From Cenarchaeum sp. SB0662_bin_33 (GTDB lineage Archaea > Thermoproteota > Nitrososphaeria > Nitrososphaerales > Nitrosopumilaceae), in the NCBI GenBank assembly GCA_009840065.1, contig VXON01000170.1, positions 1-7,617 on the forward strand: DNA of 7,617 nt, given 5' to 3'. Position 1 is the first letter of the stretch. The number at the start of each line of letters is the position of its first letter. The notes beneath the pieces were generated by a model, which saw only the letters and a list, made by a program, of their open reading frames with translations, made no database searches and was not told where the DNA came from. The position numbers and the translations under genes were made by a program. Of the stretch, positions 1 to 5,887 are shown one piece after another.

Positions 1-267
1 GGTGAAAAAATCGCAGTAGAGGATATAAGCTATGGTACAGAAGGGTGATCTGGTGGGCGTAGTAGGCCCCAACGGGGCTGGCAAAAACTCTATGTTTAAA
101 GCGATACTTGGATTGCTGTCCTACAGGGGAACTGTAAAGCTTTTTGGACACAAATTTCAGAGATCTTACAAAAAGATACACAAACACGTATTTTCCATAC
201 ACAAATTCCTGTAGAAAGAGTGGTGGAGGCATCCGGGCAAGCGAATGCGCATAAAACGACAAGATAG
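1..267 (+). pseudogene. Decayed ABC transporter ATP-binding subunit (partial)
   Basis: This is the N-terminal part of an ABC-transporter ATPase, broken and cut by the window edge. Frame 1 reads GEKIAVEDISYG from base 1 and stops at 46. Frame 2 takes over near base 38 with VQKGDLVGVVGPNGAGKNS, which is a Walker A loop, then KAILGLL and a GTVKLFGHKF strand typical of the family, ending at a stop at 212-214. The family pattern then resumes in frame 1 at about 199-267 with TQIPVERVVEASG, matching the 'PVTVEEVV' segment of ZnuC/TroB-type metal-transport ATPases. At least two frameshifts are therefore needed. The Walker A motif is also damaged: GKST has become GKNS, losing the Ser/Thr that coordinates magnesium. 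A possible signature remnant (SCGAQRQ, about 384-404) lies at the right distance for LSGGQRQ. The metal-uptake assignment is an inference from similarity remembered from the family; the ABC identity is firm. Confidence 0.75.
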
Positions 268-946
268 AAAGTATCCGCGCAGGGATTGTGTCTCATCGAA
301 AATAGTCAAGTATGGAGGGCGAGAATGCGAAAGTCTCGGGTATGGCGGCACCTATGCAAGCCGTGCAGACACACATTTTCAGGAGTTGCGGGGCTCAGAG
401 GCAGACATTTTGGTGCACCCATAATGCAGTATGCCCTGCGTGCTTCGTAGTTTTTCACTATATCTGCAAATTCTTTTGTTCTGACTGATGGTTTTTGGCA
501 TCCCATAAACACCATCTATCCCAAGATGGCCGGTCACAACCTGAATCCGAACATCAGGCCAAAAATACTGCATCCAAACACGCACACGCGGGCCATAATG
601 TATATTGTAATATCAAAGTCCGGTTCTGAGCCGAGGCGATAAAAGGCCATAACCGTGCATCAAAACACTGCACGACAAATACCCATGCTAAGGGGGCATC
701 TGGGCGTGGAGGGCTCTTTATATCCGGCCACGACTAGTGTGGTGGTCATATGAGGTGCCAAGCCAAATGTAAAACTCTGGGATACGCAACGATATTACAG
801 GGACAAATCCTTTGTTCTTGCGGGAGGAATACTTGTGTTTCCTCTTGTGGACTGTACGGGAATAAAAGCAGTCTTGTGTGCTTGCCTGTATAATTTCCAG
901 TCCCAATCTAAAAAGACTTTTACCAATGGATAAATGAACTAACCCT
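268..946. other. Gene-poor stretch with coding-like remnants
   Basis: No intact gene is visible here. About 268-410 may be the rest of the decayed ABC ATPase. On the minus strand, two overlapping frames at 306-515 and 379-585 look protein-like when spliced: one carries VVTGHLGIDGVYGMPK and the other KEFADIVKNYE, as if one gene had a frameshift near 480-500. I do not recognise the family. On the plus strand an open stretch at 753-929 encodes a hydrophobic segment (FVLAGGILVFPLVD) without a start codon. It is preceded by an orphan TATA-like CTTTATAT at 714-721. These may be relics or chance open frames. No tRNA or CRISPR pattern was seen. Confidence 0.35.
888..895 (+). promoter_or_regulatory. 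Possible TATA box of the copper-repeat protein gene
   Basis: GTATAATT would place transcription initiation near 918, giving a leader of about 28 bases before the GTG at 947. A competing, more A-rich candidate is CTAAAAAG at about 907-914, which would give a leader of roughly 10 bases. No Shine-Dalgarno-like sequence precedes the start codon, so the choice between them cannot be settled by eye. Confidence 0.3.
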
Positions 947-2287
947 GTGAAGATGATAATAGCTACACTTGCGGCAGTAGTCTTGATGACTACAAGTACT
1001 GTGGCATTTGCAGAACAGTTTGAGGTTATCAACACTGAGGGGTCCTCGGTACCAGGCTGTCAGGTTACTAATTCGTGCTTTATACCACATACACTCACCA
1101 TAAGCGTAGGTGATGAGGTCATATGGAAAAATGCTGATGTAGCCACACATACAGTTACCAGTGGTACACAGAGGGGCGGCCCAGATGGTGTATTCAATGT
1201 CAGCCCATTCTTCCCAGAGGATGCATTTTCACATATCTTTGATGAGCCAGGAGAGTATCCGTACTACTGTCTGGTACATCCGTGGATGAAGGGACTAGTA
1301 ATAGTACAGGATGCCATGGCCGATGATGATAATGCGGAGACCATTCCTCCACCCGATGATGGCGACCAAAAATCCCAGATGGATGAACAGCGCGCTACTC
1401 CCACATATGATGCAGAGCACTTTGTCACCACATGGATAATCAGCACACCTGGCGAATCAATAATAATACCGACAGGAGAATTGACCGGCACGTACTCTGT
1501 GGATTGGGGAGATGGCACCATTACCACAGAGGCAGGGAATGCTATTCATGAGTATGATGATGCTGGCAATTACACCGTACAGGTATACGGCGACTTTACC
1601 AGCATACGTCTGGGTGGCGACCCCACGAATGCGGTCAAACTACACTCCATTGACCAATGGGGTATGATACAATGGACAACCATGGAATCGGCGTTTCGTG
1701 GTGCATCCAACATGGTGTATGGGGCAACTGATGTCCCTGACCTCTCGAATGTGACAGATATGTCTCATATGTTCGCCCACGCCCACTCATTCAATGGGGA
1801 CATCTCCACCTGGGATGTGTCATCAATAACGGATATGTCGTCCATGTTCGCATCTGCCACATCATTCAACCAGCCACTAGAGTCCTGGAACATATCATCG
1901 GTAACTGCTGCAAACGGAATGTTTCGGGGCGCCTCACTATTCAACCAACCCATAGATTCTTGGAATACCTCGTCATTCATGGACACATCATTCATGTTCC
2001 TTGATGCTGTATCATTCAACCAGCCACTAGACTCCTGGGACGTATCGTCTGTGACCGAGATGTCCTATATGTTCACCCATGCTACATCATTCAACCAGCC
2101 ACTAGACTCTTGGGATGTGTCATCTGTAATCAGTACATCATCAATGTTCTGGTTTGCAGAATCATTCAACCAGCCACTAGACTCCTGGGATGTATCATCT
2201 GTAATAGACATGGAACGCATGTTTGAGTCTGCTCATTCATTCGATCAAGACCTGAGCGAATGGCATATCATACCTGATGGCACATAG
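947..2287 (+). CDS. Exported cupredoxin / PKD-like / BspA-repeat (DUF285) protein
   Basis: The 446-residue product is predicted to be exported and to act at the cell surface. Residues 1-22 form a signal peptide (basic K2, hydrophobic core, A-F-A end). Residues about 24-121 are a plastocyanin-like blue-copper domain with a visible ligand set: H68 in THTV, then C108, H111 and M114 in CLVHPWM. C38 and C44 could form a disulfide. Residues 122-155 are an acidic, Pro-rich linker. Residues about 160-220 contain WGDG and HEYDDAGNYTV, a PKD-like beta-sandwich. From 245 to the end are BspA-like repeats with FNQPLDSWDVSSV cores at residues 281, 306, 331, 356, 381, 406 and 431, exactly 25 apart. Cupredoxins carry single electrons, and DUF285 repeats are found in surface proteins of Thaumarchaeota and other microbes; the role of the combination is unknown. 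The GTG start is chosen because an in-frame TGA lies at 935 and it keeps the basic residue before the hydrophobic core; ATG 953 is the alternative. The protein ends abruptly after the last repeat, with no membrane anchor. Confidence 0.9.
   Translation: MKMIIATLAAVVLMTTSTVAFAEQFEVINTEGSSVPGCQVTNSCFIPHTLTISVGDEVIWKNADVATHTVTSGTQRGGPDGVFNVSPFFPEDAFSHIFDEPGEYPYYCLVHPWMKGLVIVQDAMADDDNAETIPPPDDGDQKSQMDEQRATPTYDAEHFVTTWIISTPGESIIIPTGELTGTYSVDWGDGTITTEAGNAIHEYDDAGNYTVQVYGDFTSIRLGGDPTNAVKLHSIDQWGMIQWTTMESAFRGASNMVYGATDVPDLSNVTDMSHMFAHAHSFNGDISTWDVSSITDMSSMFASATSFNQPLESWNISSVTAANGMFRGASLFNQPIDSWNTSSFMDTSFMFLDAVSFNQPLDSWDVSSVTEMSYMFTHATSFNQPLDSWDVSSVISTSSMFWFAESFNQPLDSWDVSSVIDMERMFESAHSFDQDLSEWHIIPDGT
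1787..2284 (+). repeat. 75-bp in-frame tandem repeats encoding DUF285 units
   Basis: Repeat units begin at 1787, 1862, 1937, 2012, 2087, 2162 and 2237, an exact 75-base (25-codon) period; the last unit is partial. The core TCATTCAACCAGCCACTAGA is essentially identical at the units starting 1862, 2012, 2087 and 2162, while the first, third and last units diverge. Identity at the DNA level, not only in protein, suggests recent duplication or homogenisation of the central units. The copy number could vary between strains. Confidence 0.9.
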
Positions 2288-2401
2288 TGACGGCGGACCT
2301 CGCCTTCTTTTGATACGTATCTGAAGTGTAGTAATTATTGCTTGGGCGGGGCATTACTAAGATGTATAGTATATAAATTATATTTTTTAAAGATCAAAAT
2401 A

Positions 2402-2410
2402 TTTATATTA
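2402..2410 (+). promoter_or_regulatory. TATA-like box upstream of the transposase remnant
   Basis: TTTATATTA lies in a very AT-rich stretch (about 2370-2440). It is centred about 34 bases before the ATG at 2440, the spacing expected for an archaeal promoter giving a short leader. The T-run at 2383-2388 could instead, or also, terminate transcription from the upstream gene. Confidence 0.4.
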
Positions 2411-2439
2411 AAGTAATTGTTTATCTAAATTATAATTAC

Positions 2440-3250
2440 ATGCCGCGACGTAAAACTTTTAGTAAAATAGATCCTAAGTATATTAACGAGGACAGAACTA
2501 TAACTATCTAATACGGCCCAGAACTAAAAGGATGAACAACGACAAGACATATCCCCCACTCAATTCCATGATGGCATTCATCGCTGTATCCGGAGCCTTG
2601 ATATGTAGACAGGCAATGTGAGTGCTATCTGAAGGCAGCATGGGAGACAATCTAGCCCCCAGTTACTCTTCCATATGGCAAAGGTCGGGCATAATACTGC
2701 CCGGTTTGAAAAGGGTAGAACATTTCAGCCTGTCAAAGATGGTATTATACGACTTGTTCCCGACTCTACTAGAATAAAGGTGGACAACAGGGGCAAATAA
2801 ATACGCGTACAGTGGAAGGCTCTCAGAGGATTCTTCAAACTACACATTTTGGATATTCGTCGCATACTAGCATTTAACGTGACCGAAATGAAGGGCGGAG
2901 ATGCCGCACAACTGCACGGCCTGTTAGAGAATGCACCGGCAAAATACACCGGCAGAGGAGTTTCGCTGCCCGAACTCATGGCAGATATGACAGTCGATTC
3001 GGTACACTCAAGTACAAGGCCCGGCACCAGACAGACACTGCTAGATGAGTGAATGTCCGACTATGCATATAGTGCCCGTCCGGAACCAGAAGACCAAGGT
3101 ACATCAGATGCCACCCAGATAGAGACGGATTACACACAGTACAACAACACTGTGCAAGTGAAACAGATCTTGAGGGATACGGATACCGCCGTGGGCTGAT
3201 GGGGGATACAACTCTCGCGTAGTGTTTTTTGCTTTTGAATAGTTTGGACA
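2440..3250 (+). pseudogene. Decayed IS5/IS4-superfamily DDE transposase
   Basis: The full transposase outline can be followed, but only by changing frame and passing stops. ATG 2440 opens MPRRKTFSKIDPKY and runs to TAA 2509, followed in frame by YGPELKG. A one-base shift leads to MNNDKTYPPLN and MMAFIAVSGALI from 2532, with an in-frame TGA at 2619, then APSYSSIWQR, the pre-catalytic helix. Another shift leads to the catalytic core: PDSTRIKVDNRG (first catalytic Asp codon at 2762-2764), TAA at 2798, then IRVQWKALRGFFKLHI and RRILAFNVTEMKGGDA. This frame stops at 3050, and the C-terminal third is scattered over frames up to about 3250 (for example SRVVFFAFE). The 'DSTGIKV...W...RGF.K.H' pattern is characteristic of DDE transposases of the IS5/IS4 superfamily. 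The original length would be near 270 residues, normal for the family. It cannot make an active enzyme. Exact IS family and ends are not certain. Confidence 0.75.
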
Positions 3251-3279
3251 TAGACCCGATAATCAGGAACCCCCCAATG

Positions 3280-3290
3280 TATAATTTTTA
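3280..3290 (+). promoter_or_regulatory. TATA box for the nop5-fibrillarin operon
   Basis: TATAATTTTTA is centred about 30 bases upstream of the nop5 ATG at 3315. Archaeal TATA boxes lie 25-30 bases before the transcription start, so the mRNA would begin within a few bases of the start codon and be nearly leaderless. This agrees with the absence of a Shine-Dalgarno sequence. Confidence 0.55.
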
Positions 3291-3314
3291 AGGGAATCAT
3301 ACACTGCACCTAGT

Positions 3315-4547
3315 ATGTATGCAGTAATTCTAACCGAGATGGGAATACTGGTACGTGATGGGGACCGATATGTGCGCTCGTTTCCATTCTCCAACAGGGC
3401 GGAAGAGTATCTAGATGTAAAGGATGGTAGGGGAGAGAGGGCACCTCTGGTGATATTTTTATCATCATCAGAAGTAGAGACCAATGACTCTGGACTGCTC
3501 TTAATACTGAGCAGAAACGGCATTGATGCTAGAATGATGTCAGAATCTGACATAAATACAATACAAGATACAAAGCCCACAATCTTGGTGGATGGCGGTT
3601 TTACCTCCAATGAGCACGACTCTAGGGGAAAACTACGGGAGTTTGCACTGGAGTTATCATCATCCAGGGTTGCCAAGATATCCGAGACACCTGACCTGCA
3701 CATAATACAGGCAATCAACTCTCTTGATGAGACGGATCGCATAGCCAACTCACTGTTTGGCAGGCTGCGGGAATGGTATGGACTGCACTTTCCGGAACTG
3801 GAAAATCTAGTCGATGGAATAACCGGATACTGCAAGATTGTTCTGGTGGGTAGACGTGAAAAACTGAACACCAATGTGTTCATAGGTGCCGGCTTTTCAG
3901 AGTCAAAGGCGGATATGCTGAATCTTGTCGCCAAGACCAGCCGGGGCGGTGATATATCAGATGGAAACCTAGGACACATACAGACCATGGCAGGTCAGGT
4001 TCTTGAGTTGTACAAGACCCGTAGGGACCTAGAAGAACATGTCGAAGAGCAGATGAGGCAAGCCGCACCGAACCTGTCTGCGATAATGGGAACCGGGGTG
4101 GGCGCTAGGCTGATGGCAAGGGCGGGCAGTCTTCAACGATTGGCGACCATGGCTGCCAGCACCATTCAGGTATTGGGTGCGGAGAAGGCACTATTCCGTT
4201 CCATAACGACAGGCTCGCAACCGCCCAAGCACGGCCTTATATTCCAGCATAGCATGGTGCACAGGGCTCCCCGCTGGCAGAGGGGCAAGATAGCCAGAGC
4301 CGTAGCATCCAAGGCAGCAATAGCTGTACGGATGGACATGCACGAACCAGTATTGAATGAGACACTGTTGGAGAAGTTGAATGTCAGGGTTGAGGAGATT
4401 GGCGAAAAATACATGTCTCCCCCGGAGAGGCCACGCACGCAACAGAAGAGCGAAAGACCAAGAGGTGGAAAACAGAAAGGAAAGAAGCGCAAAACAAAAC
4501 AATCCAAAAAGGACAAGAAGGACAAGAGAAAGATTGTCCGAAGATAG
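3315..4547 (+). CDS. nop5: C/D-box sRNP core protein Nop5 (Nop56/58 homologue)
   Basis: Nop5 is the scaffold of the archaeal C/D-box sRNP: it binds the sRNA-L7Ae complex and recruits fibrillarin for guided 2'-O-methylation of rRNA and tRNA. Residues 1 to about 120 are the N-terminal domain that contacts fibrillarin. About 125-250 is the helical coiled-coil dimerisation region, with many charged heptads such as RRDLEEHVEEQMRQ. About 252-366 is the NOP RNA-binding domain with its hallmark blocks: GAEKALFRS (288-296), PPKHGLIFQH (303-312) and WQRGKIAR (321-328). Residues 370-410 are a Lys/Arg-rich disordered tail, common in Nop5 and Nop56/58 proteins. The length of 410 residues is normal for the family. 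The ATG at 3315 gives the expected MYAVILTEMG strand and sits about 30 bases from a TATA box. The 3' end overlaps fibrillarin by 14 bases, implying co-transcription and coupled translation of the two complex partners. Confidence 0.95.
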   Translation: MYAVILTEMGILVRDGDRYVRSFPFSNRAEEYLDVKDGRGERAPLVIFLSSSEVETNDSGLLLILSRNGIDARMMSESDINTIQDTKPTILVDGGFTSNEHDSRGKLREFALELSSSRVAKISETPDLHIIQAINSLDETDRIANSLFGRLREWYGLHFPELENLVDGITGYCKIVLVGRREKLNTNVFIGAGFSESKADMLNLVAKTSRGGDISDGNLGHIQTMAGQVLELYKTRRDLEEHVEEQMRQAAPNLSAIMGTGVGARLMARAGSLQRLATMAASTIQVLGAEKALFRSITTGSQPPKHGLIFQHSMVHRAPRWQRGKIARAVASKAAIAVRMDMHEPVLNETLLEKLNVRVEEIGEKYMSPPERPRTQQKSERPRGGKQKGKKRKTKQSKKDKKDKRKIVRR

Positions 4548-5217
4548 TGGCTGCTTTTGGATCAAGTTTGAAGGCGAGAAGAGACTTGCTACTGAAAACT
4601 TGGCAGTTGGCATACAGGCATACAAGGAGAAACTGGTCACGTATAAAAAGAGAGAGTATCGAATATGGGATCCATACAGAAGTAAACTAGCATCGGCCAT
4701 ACTAAACGGAGTACCAGTACACTCCCTATGTTATGGCGCATCCGTATTGTATCTTGGCGCGTCCACGGGCACCACGGTAAGTCATGTCTCGGATATGGTG
4801 GGCAGCGGGGGCGCGGTCTTTGCAGTGGAGCATACCAGCCGTGTGGCTCGGGAGTTGATGGAGCGGGTGGCGCGCCACCGTCCAAACGTCACACCAATAC
4901 TGCAGGATGCCCGCAGGCCTTCAGAGTACTTTTCAGTATTTGGTAGGATGGATGTGGTGTATTGTGATATTGCGCAGCCGGACCAGACTGAGATATCCAT
5001 AAACAACTGTAAAAAGTACCTAAAGCCAGGCGGAACTCTGTTTTTAGTAATAAAGGCACGCAGCATAAATGTCGCAAAAAATCCCGGTGACATATTCAGG
5101 TCGGAGATATCAAAACTGCAGGACTTTGATGTGCTGCACAATGTAGACCTTAGACCATACCACAAGGATCATGCCATGGTATTGGGCAGATATTGCCATC
5201 ATGAGACAAATCTCTGA
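4534..5217 (+). CDS. flpA: Fibrillarin-like rRNA/tRNA 2'-O-methyltransferase
   Basis: Fibrillarin is the SAM-dependent methyltransferase of the C/D-box sRNP; it transfers methyl groups to ribose 2'-OH of target RNA. Visible elements of the 227-residue product are the N-terminal FWIKFEGEKRLATENL, the family block EYRIWDPYRSKLA (41-53), SAM motif I YLGASTGTTVSH (73-84), acidic E99 in VEHT for the SAM ribose, D125 in LQDAR, catalytic D145 in CDIAQPDQ, and K174 in LVIKARS. The frame is open upstream to an ATG at 4381, but those 51 codons overlap nop5, are Arg/Lys-rich and have no fibrillarin counterpart. The TTG at 4534 gives the family-typical length and places the start 14 bases inside nop5. 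No ATG or GTG is available in frame between 4384 and the conserved region, so TTG is the best choice, probably used by coupling to nop5 translation. The 3' end overlaps the convergent rnhB by 19 bases. Confidence 0.93.
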   Translation: MSEDSGCFWIKFEGEKRLATENLAVGIQAYKEKLVTYKKREYRIWDPYRSKLASAILNGVPVHSLCYGASVLYLGASTGTTVSHVSDMVGSGGAVFAVEHTSRVARELMERVARHRPNVTPILQDARRPSEYFSVFGRMDVVYCDIAQPDQTEISINNCKKYLKPGGTLFLVIKARSINVAKNPGDIFRSEISKLQDFDVLHNVDLRPYHKDHAMVLGRYCHHETNL

Positions 5218-5831
5218 TCCATATGCACGCGGCGCATGGTTGACCAGCTCTTTCGTACGAATAGGGGCATTTTTCCCGTTGCAATATATATCTCACGAAC
5301 ATACCGCACGGTCTCTGTATCTGCGGGGTAACCACTTCCCACAGGATGACTCTTCTGTATCCTCTGTATGGCACGATCCCGTAACACTTTGGCAATTATG
5401 GATGCGGCAGCAACCACTACAAACTTGGCATCGGCATCTATGTGTGAGTGTATCTGCGTACTCTGTGTGAGGTCCTGTAGCCTCTCGCCAAACAGTGCAG
5501 CATCAGAGTAACACGAGTCTACATAGTATGCATCGGCAGGCGTGCAGCGTATTATGTCGGCCATCTTTGTAATCTCTAAATCAGTAAGACCATGAAACAG
5601 CACACTGTTATCTATGGCGTTGGGATGGCAGCGCCGTACCACATGCGATACACTATACTCTAAAATCATACTGTATAAACTTCTCCGGGCACCCGCCGTC
5701 AGCATTTTAGAGTCCTTGACACCGGCCTGATGCAGCATATCTAAATTCGACTCGTCAATCGCAACACCCGCAATCACCATGGGTCCTATGAATGAGCCTC
5801 GTCCGGCCTCATCAATACCGCACACAATCAC
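5199..5831 (-). CDS. rnhB: Ribonuclease HII
   Basis: RNase HII cleaves the RNA strand of RNA-DNA hybrids, removing primers and misincorporated ribonucleotides. The 210-residue protein has the signature GIDEAGRGS at 5-13, supplying catalytic D7 and E8; KDSK (39-42); D105 in YYVDSC; and the ADAKF block with D134, completing the DEDD metal site. The AAASIIAKVLRD helix (141-152) and GSGYPAD (165-171) are also typical, as is the C-terminal FVRKSW. The start is GTG at 5829-5831, since no ATG lies in frame between the upstream TGA (5865-5867) and the conserved region; a second GTG two codons in would also fit. The length is normal for archaeal enzymes. It is divergent from trm1, with which it may share a promoter element, and convergent with fibrillarin. 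Confidence 0.95.
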   Translation of the reverse strand: MIVCGIDEAGRGSFIGPMVIAGVAIDESNLDMLHQAGVKDSKMLTAGARRSLYSMILEYSVSHVVRRCHPNAIDNSVLFHGLTDLEITKMADIIRCTPADAYYVDSCYSDAALFGERLQDLTQSTQIHSHIDADAKFVVVAAASIIAKVLRDRAIQRIQKSHPVGSGYPADTETVRYVREIYIATGKMPLFVRKSWSTMRRVHMDQRFVS

Positions 5832-5852
5832 AACTTCATCAGAAATTCCACA

Positions 5853-5863
5853 GGTATTAAACC
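5853..5863. promoter_or_regulatory. Possible shared bidirectional TATA element for rnhB and trm1
   Basis: GGTATTAAACC is a near-palindrome; its reverse complement GGTTTAATACC differs at three of eleven positions. Its centre (5858) is 27 bases from the rnhB GTG on the minus strand and 30 bases from the trm1 ATG on the plus strand, the archaeal TATA-to-start distance in both directions. Both transcripts would then be leaderless or nearly so. The second AT-rich candidate, TATTAAAATA at 5871-5880, is too close to trm1 and rather far from rnhB. Confidence 0.45.
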
Positions 5864-5887
5864 ATCAGCATATTAAAATATCGTATA

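Noticed and set aside
718..1035. Minus-strand open frame of 105 codons with a hydrophobic segment
   Set aside because: The hydrophobic part is antisense to the signal peptide of the copper-repeat protein, and no family is recognisable. A real transcript cannot be excluded.
2675..3199. Three separate small genes (2675-2800, 2849-3052, 3053-3199)
   Set aside because: They share one reading frame separated only by stop codons and match consecutive parts of a DDE transposase, so they are pieces of one pseudogene.
3263..3988. Long minus-strand open frame of 241 codons
   Set aside because: It lies almost wholly antisense to nop5, is Ser-rich and low in recognisable motifs, while the plus strand encodes a clear Nop5 domain.
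4381..4533. Upstream extension of fibrillarin from ATG 4381
   Set aside because: The 51 residues are an Arg/Lys-rich shadow of the nop5 C-terminus and have no counterpart in archaeal fibrillarins, which begin close to FWIKFEGEKRL.
4191..4700. Minus-strand open frame of 169 codons, Leu/Phe/Ser-rich
   Set aside because: Its hydrophobic look is the complement of the Lys-rich nop5 tail (AAG/AAA read as CTT/TTT); it spans two genuine plus-strand genes.
4782..5165. Minus-strand open frame of 127 codons
   Set aside because: It is antisense to the conserved fibrillarin methyltransferase core and has no motif of its own.
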